Shown here in pieces: positions 56,327-64,000 of a stretch of DNA of 64,000 bases. Under the pieces are notes generated by a model, which saw only the letters and a list, made by a program, of their open reading frames with translations, had not been told where the DNA came from and made no database searches. The DNA comes from Corylus avellana. Taxonomy: Eukaryota > Streptophyta > Magnoliopsida > Fagales > Betulaceae. The stretch is from contig NC_081545.1 of the NCBI RefSeq assembly GCF_901000735.1, positions 14,992,919-15,056,918 on the forward strand, in the 5' to 3' direction. Positions within the stretch are counted from its first letter, which is position 1. Each line of letters starts with the position of its first letter. A program made the translations under genes and the position numbers.

Positions 56327-56344
56327 TCCCCGGCAATGGCGCCA
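56327..56344 (-). other. Primer binding site of element G (tRNA-Asp type)
   Basis: The complement reads TGGCGCCATTGCCGGGGA, one mismatch from the tRNA-Asp 3' end. Confidence 0.92.
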
Positions 56345-56350
56345 AAAACT

Positions 56351-57625
56351 TGTTGTGCAAATTTATTTAACTCGTAAGTGCATGAATCAATTGTAGTTAA
56401 TGGATTGCAAGTACGAGGTCGAACCCACGGGGAATTGTATTCTTGAAAGCAATTTTAAATCTGAATTAATTAAACCCTAATCTAGTTCCCAATTTTTGAG
56501 AGATTTTTTTGTTTGAATGAAAAAGCAAAAGCATGAGCAATTTAAAGTGTTTGAAATCTATGACGAAGCACTAGGGTTTCGGAATCCGCACTCACAAATT
56601 CATAACAACATGATTTCATGATCTATAATATTCCCCAAAGTTCTCACATATAGATCTTTAGTTTATTTTACTATTGCTTCAAAGAATTAGTCAAAAGATC
56701 CCATGTATCCATTCATAACCCAAATCACAAAAGAAATCCAATATTTGATCAAATCATTAACTGTATCCATAAATTACAAGAAAATATCCAATGTTTATCA
56801 AAACATCAATTGTATCCAGAGAATAAATCACAGGGGAAATCCAATCTTTAACAAAGAAAACCAAGCAATCTATTGTAGTGAATAATCTTAAATCATCACA
56901 AAAGATATCCAAGAATTATTCAATCCAACTGATTAGAATTAAAGCAATAGAGCAATTAAACCATTAAATTGGGAAATATTACATACATGAAACAAAGTTG
57001 CTAATCATAAGTGAGGCTTCATCTTCAACCTTAGTTGAGGGTTTAAGCTCTCATGTTATTGAAAGACAAAACAAGATTGATTGAATTCATAATGTAAAAT
57101 TGAGTACTTACAAATAAGAATTACAAAGTTGAGATCCAAAAGCTAGGAAAACCTTAAACTCTCTTCTTTCTCCTCTACAATCTTGAAATTTGTAGCCTCC
57201 CTAAACTAATCTGATAATTCTCTATTTATAAGCCTAAAACTAGGGTTTACAATTTGAAATAGGCTTAAATTCGCTGCCAAATCAGACAGTGCGCTCGATC
57301 GCACACCTTCTACGCTTGAGTGTACTCGGGCTTGCCTCGTATGTGTATGTGCGCACTTAGCTTTCAAGAGGACGCGACTGCGCTCGATCTTCGGGTGCTG
57401 GCTCGAGCGCACATGCGCTCGAGAGTAGTCATCTGCGCTCGATCGTGCTGACATATTTGCAAATTCCTTCCAAAAGTAACTTTCACATAAAAACCCAGCT
57501 TTCCTTCAGCAACTTCTAAAATACTAAAAACACAAAACTAACCCAGAACATCAGATAATAACACAGCTAAAGGATTAACACAAGTAAATTAAGGGATCCA
57601 AATATGCAATATTTGGCAAACATCA
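56351..57625 (-). repeat. 5' LTR of element G
   Basis: The minus strand starts TGATGTTTGCCAAATATTGC and ends TTTGCACAACA, 1275 bp. A TATA-like box (complement of ctatttataag) is near 57220. A CG-rich cluster in U3 (57290-57445) is upstream of it. Confidence 0.9.
57290..57445. repeat. CG-rich near-palindrome cluster (G LTR)
   Basis: Copies such as GTGCGCTCGATCGCAC (57290), CTCGAGCGCACATGCGCTCGA (near 57402) and TGCGCTCGATCGTGC. Confidence 0.85.
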
Positions 57626-57630
57626 ACTAT

Positions 57631-58208
57631 GTGAGTTGGACTTTGAACGATGCACAACTCAATTACTCTATCACTGAGAAGGAGTTGTTGGCAATCGTTT
57701 TGACACTGGACAAGTTCAAATCCTATTTGTTAGGATCTAAAGTCATCATCTACTCGGACCAGCATTGAAGTATATTTTATCCAAAAAAGAAGCTAAATCT
57801 CGTCTTATCCGGCGGATTTTGTTACTTTAGGAGTTTGACATAGAAATTCAGGACAAGAAGGGTTCCGAAAATGTGGTGGCTGATCATCTATCTAGGTTGA
57901 CTATGGATTTCACTGAAGATGCCACCCCCATCTCTGCGACGTTCCCTGATGAGCAATTGATGCACATTGCTCACACTACTGCATCGTGGTTTGTTGATAT
58001 AGTAAACTATCTTGTCACCGGCCAAATGCCTTTGCATTGGGGACGGCAAGATAAGTCCAAGTTTTTGGCCATGGTGAAGTACTTTTTCTGGGACGATCCT
58101 TATCTGTTCAAGAATTGTCTCGATCAGATCATTAGGAGGTTTATACCTGGACATGACCAATCCAATGTCATTTGCTTTTGTCATGATCATGCTTGTGGAG
58201 GCCACTTA
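57631..58208 (+). pseudogene. RNase H and integrase N-terminus of element F
   Basis: The frame resumes right after element G with the RNase H words YSITEKELLAIVLTLDKFKS and a disrupted SDQ region near 57765 (short deletion). ENVVADHLSRL and FPDEQLMHIAH follow, then the integrase zinc-site His (CFCHDHACGGHL) at 58180-58208, where the solo LTR cuts in. Confidence 0.85.
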
Positions 58209-60843
58209 TGTAACGACCTAGATTTAAAAACTCTTTTTTAAACAATATTAAATAGATTAAATGAATAAATTAGAGCAATGATATGTGGATTAATGATATT
58301 AAATAACTATTTAGTGTTAAAAGGTATATTACATTGATTTTTTACCTCTTTTGTATATCACTTCAATTCTAAAATTTAGCTTCACTAATATGTTTATGGG
58401 CATAATTAAACCCAATCTAGTAAATAAATTATTTATACTGGCGTTTAGTGAAGTCATAAATTAATTTGAAGCTTTTTAATTTTTAGCCTAAAAAGCAGTG
58501 TCTTAATTTTCATACTGTCTAAATGAGATTAAAACTGCTAAAGAAAGATACCAAGGTTAGCCACCTTTGTTGAAAGCTTAAAGTCTTCTAGTAATGAGGG
58601 TTATAGGAAATATCATGATTATAATGATTTAATAAGGCAAGTGGCCAAGTGGGAATGCAAATAGTTAAAGCCTAAGTTGAATCGGAAACTTTGTACAGGC
58701 CAAAAATAGACCAAACGAACTCGGATGAAGTCAAACAAAAAAAATAAAATGTTTATCTCGGAGTCCTCTATCTACTCTCAAAATTTCATGTCAATCGGAG
58801 TACGTTTGGACATTGAAAAATGGATCGGGATACACTGCCCTCATTTTGGACGAAAATACTATTTGGTATAGAGCATGAAATATGGACTAGGTTCATTCTT
58901 TTGGTTAAATACATCTCAACCCTTAGATCAAATGTGTAAAAATAAATCCTAACCATTCATTCTCTTATAAATAGAGCCTTAGCTAAATTCACTTTCACTT
59001 GAGTTTTTACAATCTTAGAACAAGTAAAATTGTTTGCTCCTCCTTTCATTTTATTTCTTAGTTCTAGTCAAATACCATATAACCTAGATCTTTCTTGTAG
59101 TGTTCACGTGTTTTTCTAAACTAGCTACCTAGAAGATTTGGTGGAGTTTTACTTCTAAGGATTATTGGGTAAGTGTTTCTTGTATAAATATCATGATTTA
59201 TTGCTTGTATCACTTGTTCTCATTTAATTGTTTAAAGACCCAATAAGCGTATAATGTAAAATAAAGTAACAGATACGAGTGAATTAATAATAATGAGTTA
59301 GTGGACAAAATCAATTAAGGACTTATAATATTATCTATATATTATTTACTTTACAGTATTTACATTTAGTCATTTCTTTTATTATCATTTAAATTTTAGC
59401 TCATATTTTTGGCGGTAAGGATCATTTGGTCTCATCCCCGAAATATGAATTCAGTATTTACATTCAGTCATTTCTTTTATTGTCATTTAAATTTTAGTTC
59501 ATATTTTTGGCGGTAATGACCATTTGGTCTCATCCCCGAAATATGAATTCAGTATTTACATTCAGTCATTTCTTTTATTGTCATTTAAATTTTGATTCAT
59601 ACTTTGGTAGGTACGGACCATTGGTCTCATCTCCAAAATATGAGTCATGCTTTATATATATCATTTATAATACTAATTTGTATTTAGTGATACTGGCCAT
59701 TAGCCTCGTCACTAAAAATGAATTCAGGCATAAAGCTAGTTATAAGTAACTATCTTAGATTAATATAATAAAATGAGTAAGTAAAGATGAAGTGACGGAT
59801 AATAAATAAATATAAAAAGATGAGGGTCTTTAAACAATGATATTATTGGAGAATGAACTAAGTATTGTTTGTATGGATGTATTATTTGCAGAAGTGGAGC
59901 AGAATACTACACTAAGGAGAGTAAGTATGGATATACTTACTGAGTACTAGCTTTGTTTTATTGTTATAGGAATTCTTATTTTGTCTTATTAATATTAATT
60001 TTGCAATACAACCGTTGCATAATGTGTCTAATAAAATGGGCTGATAAGATAGCCACCTTAAGAAGAAGCTGGGTGGATTGCCACGAGGAACTGTCGCTAT
60101 CTCAGTGGATGGGGGTATATAACCGTCCAATAGGCCTAATATATAACTAAGCTGGGGCGGTGTAGTCGCTAGCACCAAACAGGTAAACCTCTAAAGTGTG
60201 GGGGACATAACGGACGTAAGCGGGCTGAGAGCTCTTGACAAGAGGTCTGAAGAAAGATTATCATAAAACACAAACTAATCTGTCATTACACTGCATTCAC
60301 AGCTCATTCATTATTATATATTTTAGTCTTTAATCTTACTTGTTCAAACTAGTCTTTTTAGTCTTTGTCTCTAGGAAAATAGATTACTCACTTGTTTGCC
60401 TATGTAAATATGATAACGTCATCTTTACATAGATCTTGATGCAGGAATAGAAAGTGAGGACGATGGTCCTTTTACTGATTTTGATGGTTGATAGACCATC
60501 TACTGCAGGATTGATGCTTACTCTATGGAGCAAGACTCATTTATGTTAATTGCTTTTATTACGTATAGTGATGTGTGTGAACTTAATAAATATTACAATA
60601 ATAATTCAGGTGCCGTCTGTGGCATATATTTGGTACACCTAGTGTGTACATGTGCTGTAATGAAAACCATGTTTCTATTTTATATCACCTCGAGGTATTT
60701 CAGTCTGCTCAATGGTGTTGTGTAAGTTATTACTAGGTCATAGAAAAAGAAAGAAATATACATACTCCGCTGTAAGATTGTATTTTCTAAAGTTGCAGTG
60801 TCACGACTTCGATATTTGCGAGCTCAAATATCGGGGAGTTACA
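58209..60843 (+). mobile_element. Large solo LTR (chromovirus-like) inside F integrase
   Basis: It starts TGTAACGACCTAGATTT and ends TCGGGGAGTTACA, 2635 bp. Flanks are ACTTA (58204-58208) and ACTTT (60844-60848), a TSD with one change; integrase resumes in F after it. No coding sequence is visible. The TGTAACGACC/GTTACA termini and 2.6-kb length suit the LTR of a Tekay/Del-like chromovirus. A TATA-like stretch (tcttataaatagagcc) is near 58964. Orientation is taken from that box. Confidence 0.8.
59354..59646. repeat. 98-bp tandem repeat inside the solo LTR
   Basis: Units starting CAGTATTTACATT at 59354, 59452 and 59550. The first two are nearly identical, the third diverged, and a fourth decayed copy may follow to about 59730. 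Confidence 0.9.
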
Positions 60844-61955
60844 ACTTTCGTGCTAAGAAGACCGCTGCAAAGATTTTGCAGTGTGAATTTTATTGGCCTC
60901 CCGTTTTCTGTGATTCTCATGCATATTGTGCTGCATGTGAGCATTGCTAGAAGCTTGGGAGTATTTCTAGGAGAAATATGATGCCTCTCCACCCCATTTT
61001 GATTATTTAGATTTTTGATGTGTGGGGCATTGATTTCATGGGACCTTTCCCGAACTCCCTTAGTTTCCTCTATATCCTCGTTGTTGTGGACTACGTGTCC
61101 AAATGGGTGGAGGTTGTTGCATGCAAGACCAATGACCACAGAGTTGTGGTCCAATTTTTAAAAGACACTATCTTTGCTCATTTTGGTATGCCTCGAGCAA
61201 TCATAAGTGATGGGGGCATGCATTTTTGCAATAGGATTTTTGTGCAGCTGATGAAGAAGTATTTCATCACACATAAGGTTGCCACCCCTTATCATCCACA
61301 AATGAGTGGACAAGTGGAGATTTCAAATCGCGAGATTAAGAGAATTTTGGAGAAGAATGTCAATCCTTCAAGAAAAAATTGGTCTTTATGATTGAATGAT
61401 GTGCTGTGGGCTTACCATACAGCTTTCAAGACCACAATTGGCATGTCTTTATATCATCTTGTGTATAGCAAAGCATGTCACCTTCTTGTGGAGTTGGAGC
61501 ATAGAGCATACTGGGCCATCAAGCAACTGAACTTCAATCTTACGAATGCTGGCTCACAAAGGAAGCTCCAACTCAATGAAATAGAGGAGCTGAGTAATGA
61601 TGCATATGATTGTGCAAGGTCATACAAGACACAGATGAAGAACGCTCATGACAAGAGCATTTTGAGACGATCTTTTGAGCCTGGTCAGAAAGTTGTCCTT
61701 TACAATTGACGCTTTCATCTTTTTCTAGGCAAGCTCAAATCTTGATGGTCAGGCCCATTTATCATTCGGTCCATTTTTTCTCATCGGGCCATTGAGATTG
61801 AGGATCCAAAGAATGGTAACACATTTAAGGTAAATGGACAAAGGCTGAAACCATTCTTGGAGTTGGAGAGTCCGGATATTGAGAGAACACTATTGGAGGA
61901 TCCTAGTTATTCGGAGTCATGGTCGTCTATTATGGAGAGTTTGGCTAAAGACTGA
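60844..61955 (+). pseudogene. Integrase core and C-terminus of element F
   Basis: It follows the solo LTR. The zinc-site cysteines (CAACEHC) are near 60930. The catalytic core has [24 protein letters not shown] and the Glu in [10 protein letters not shown] (61315-61340), so the DDE triad is present. C-terminal words are [33 protein letters not shown] and VNGQRLKPFLELE, ending at TGA 61953-61955. Stops lie near 60952, 61008, 61389, 61707 and 61745; there is no frameshift from 61020 to the end. Confidence 0.87.
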
Positions 61956-63251
61956 AAACTTAGTGCTTGTGGGAGACAAACCTCATCCTTTTATTCCTTG
62001 TCATTCGATCTTGTTTGTTTTGTTTTGTTTTTCAGGACAATTGTCTACTATTCATGTTTGGGGGAGCGTTCTCATATGTTACACCCAGCTTGTGCTACCC
62101 ATTCCAATATTGTATTTCTAGACACATTGGGGACAGTGTGTCAATTTAGTTTGGGGGTGGGGTAGAGATTTTCTGTTTTTTTCTTGTTGTTTCTGAATTT
62201 AAAAAAAAAAAATAAAAAAAAAATAAAAAAAAATTGTGCTATGTTGTTGATTGAGCATGAGTAACACCTATACCGTGGTTTGCATGTCATTGATTTGTTT
62301 AGCATCTTGAACACAGCATATCATTAGGAATCTGAGTCTTTTGACTCATTGTTGGAGTAAAGAGACTTCACATGTTTGAGTTTATCATCACAAGCACACT
62401 AGCACAGAATCTGTGAGGTATGAGATTTGACTTGATTAGGGTGTATCTTAAGATTTATTGGATGAAGTGTGATGAAACCTTGGCTTGAATAAAAAAACAT
62501 TAAAAAAAAAAAAATCAGTTTGAAGCTTCTCATTGAGTAACCGGACCTCATGCCTCACTAGGCATTGTTTGTTCGCGTAAAAAGATGAGAAATTCAATTT
62601 GGTTAATTGTATAGCTAGTTTGGCTTCATAGCCTTTTTGACTTAAGTAATATTACCTTAGGGATGTTTCTACATCTAGTGCCCTAAAACCATCTGGTTTG
62701 GGAGTCACTGGCCCAATACTCGTTACATAGGTCAATTAGAAAGTTTAAGGGAGCCGAGCATTGCACAGCCTACAAAAAAAATGTATGTCTTGATTTAAGC
62801 CTTGGTTGTTTTCATCTGAGTGAATTCCTATGACTTTGGAAGTACACCCAACTTTGTGAAAAGTTGAAGTCTCATGATTGTATGTTAGTCTCACATTGCA
62901 CTTTTTGGAACAAGTGTTCTCTCAAAATTCCATCTTTGAGTTGAATGATTTGTGGTTGACTTGATTGTGGTGTTCACTGTGTTAAACTTGCTCATGATGT
63001 GAGAGCCATGTGTTTGTGTGGAAATTTGTGTTTGTCAATGACATAGTGCTAAAAATGTTTGTGGGTATCATTGCTGTTAAACCCTCACGAGACTTCACTC
63101 GTCCTCTAGTGATGCCTAGGGGTTTAAAAGGCTTGTTGAATATGCTAAATGCAATCGTTTCTCCCACGACGGTAGACTTATATTTCATTTTCTGTTATGT
63201 TTTTCATTTTGTTTTGCTGAGGGACTAGCAAAATCTAAGTTTGGGGGTATT
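61956..63251 (+). other. Noncoding 3' module and polypurine tract of element F
   Basis: It carries the stem-loop and internal polypurine tract (62121-62160), the conserved module blocks (CTCATTGAGTAACCGGACCT near 62528, CCCTCACGAGACTTCACTCG near 63082) and the true polypurine tract (CTAAGTTTGGGGGTATT, 63234-63250). No env-like ORF. Confidence 0.75.
62121..62160 (+). other. Conserved stem-loop plus internal polypurine tract (element F)
   Basis: The stem GACACATTG/CAGTGTGTC closes a 4-base loop. Relative to elements B and D the outer pair changed T-A to G-C and an inner pair became T-G, so pairing is kept. AGTTTGGGGGTGG follows at 62148-62160. Confidence 0.7.
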
Positions 63252-64000
63252 TTATGAGTGCCGAATATTGCATATTTGGGCCCCTTAACTTGTATTTGTT
63301 AAACCCCTAGTTTTGTTATTTTCTAATACTTTTGGTTAGTTTTGGTGTCTTAGTATTTTCCAGGTTATTAAGAGAAAATTGTGGTTTGAAGGGGGAAATT
63401 GCAAAGAAGTTAAAGATTTCTAGAAGTGCGCCTGAGCACAAGAAGACCACAATCGAGCGCACGTCCACATCAACCGTAGAAGACTTGAAGACCCGAGTGC
63501 GCTCGAGCGCACATAGTGTGCGATCGAGCTCACTCACGCTGACATGGCAGCGCCAAAGCCCTAGGTTTTAGTATATATTGCATTATTTTCTCTTGTAACG
63601 TTACATTGGGGGTGCCATTTAGAGCCTAATTTCGACCTAGAGTCTTTTGGGACATGTCTCTTTGTATGTTTATTTTTTAGATGTTTTCAATTAATTTAAT
63701 TATGTTGTGTTTAGTCATGAGAGGCTAAATCCTTCAACTAAGGTTGAGGATGAAGCCTCGCCATTGATGTACATTCATACTTTCAAGTGATTTTTTTATA
63801 CAATTTCAATATTTAAATAAAGTTTGATGTTCTATTTTCATTTCAATTATGTGATTAAATTCATGTGATTGATTGTGATCATTTACTTTGTAAAAAATTG
63901 GATATTCAATGTGTTTCATCCAACGGATACATCGAATGATTCAATTAAAATCGGATATCCATTGTGATTCGTTGAATAGACGGATACATTGGATGATTTG
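63252..64000 (+). repeat. 3' LTR of element F (cut by the window edge)
   Basis: It aligns with 38121 onward; the first G is mutated (TTATGAGTGCCGAATATT). A CG-rich cluster is at 63425-63540 and a TATA region near 63572. It differs from the 5' LTR by scattered substitutions and short indels (for example about 20 bases missing near 63470). Confidence 0.9.
63425..63540. repeat. CG-rich near-palindrome cluster (F 3' LTR)
   Basis: Copies such as GTGCGCTCGAGCGCAC (near 63498) and GTGCGATCGAGCTCAC, better preserved than in the 5' LTR. The cluster closes with ACATGGCAGCGCCAAAGCCC. Confidence 0.85.

Larger units (their letters stand above)
43431..57625 (-). mobile_element. Element G: Athila-like Ty3/gypsy, nearly full length
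   Basis: On the minus strand: 5' LTR (57625-56351), primer site, leader, gag (split by copia element H), protease, RT, RNase H, integrase, 3' noncoding part and an abnormal 3' end (44690-43431). The flanks are ATTAT (43426-43430) and ACTAT (57626-57630), a TSD with one change, and RNase H of element F resumes after it. Without H, G is about 9.0 kb. It is the most complete pol copy in the window, broken by scattered stops and two frameshifts. Confidence 0.88.
38121..64000 (+). mobile_element. Element F: Athila-like Ty3/gypsy, split by G and a solo LTR
   Basis: In order: 5' LTR (38121-39283), primer site, leader, gag, protease, RT, RNase H to 43430, element G, rest of RNase H and integrase N-terminus (57631-58208), a solo LTR, rest of integrase (60844-61955), noncoding 3' module, 3' LTR (63252 on, cut by the window edge). 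Element G and the solo LTR can be lifted out with near-perfect TSDs and the flanking coding sequence resumes. Athila lineage is inferred from gag, the FMDDF motif in RT and the tRNA-Asp primer. No env-like ORF is seen. Confidence 0.88.

Noticed and set aside
59507..59749. 80-codon frame in the solo LTR
   Set aside because: It is produced by the 98-bp tandem repeat and has no family resemblance.
61956..63251. Possible env-like gene between integrase and 3' LTR, as in some Athila elements
   Set aside because: Only short frames with many stops, and the conserved blocks are noncoding in all four elements compared.

Overview
The window looks like intergenic nuclear DNA of a eudicot plant. It is AT-rich and consists almost entirely of LTR retrotransposons stacked inside one another. 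The lineages are plant-specific: Athila-like Ty3/gypsy elements with a tRNA-Asp primer site, a chromovirus with LTRs over 2 kb, a Ty1/copia element with a tRNA-Met primer site, a TRIM and hAT-type MITEs. A fragment of a plant U-box/ARM E3 ligase gene lies between them. I cannot name a species. I see no intact host gene, rRNA, tRNA gene, CRISPR array or bacterial-type operon.

Left stack (1-19532). Nesting was read from interrupted LTRs and target-site duplications (TSDs). Element A (-, Athila-like with capsid gag, ends 2511) lies in element B (+, 3' part of a non-autonomous element, ends 5372). B lies in element E (-, 5373-13116, non-autonomous). E lies in element I (+, chromovirus, pol tail at 13117, 3' LTR 13616-18876). 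I lies in the remnant of a related LTR, L (18877-19532). Smaller insertions pepper the stack: a solo LTR with a perfect TSD at 8121-9458, an LTR-like insert with TSD GTATC at 11095-11825, a gypsy pol tail at about 14050-14935, and a minus-strand solo LTR at 15320-17489.

Middle (19533-38120). This is low-copy, very AT-rich DNA with two hAT-type MITEs, three tiny poly(A) retroposons, several short tandem duplications and the decayed U-box gene fragment. Element D (-, 29466-34950) is a two-LTR non-autonomous element whose only protein is a capsid-less CCHC protein. Next come an LTR fragment with a perfect hairpin, a TGTAACA-bounded repeat holding an exon-like ORF, and a TRIM at 37530-38046.

Right stack (38121-64000). 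Element F (+, Athila-like, 5' LTR 38121-39283, 3' LTR 63252 onward) is split inside RNase H by element G (-, 43431-57625). G is itself split inside gag by the Ty1/copia element H (50421-55563, TSD AATAT). F is split again, inside integrase, by a 2.6-kb solo LTR (58209-60843).

How the parts relate. F and G supply gag, protease, RT, RNase H and integrase in broken form. B, D and E lack pol but share with F a conserved roughly 1.1-kb 3' noncoding module, and with F and G the primer site. They therefore look like parasites mobilised by an Athila-type partner. Three signals recur across elements. The first is clusters of a CG-rich near-palindrome in LTR and leader. The second is a conserved stem-loop next to a second polypurine tract about 1.1 kb before the real one. 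The third is stop codons arising mainly by CAG to TAG change. All coding copies seen are inactive.
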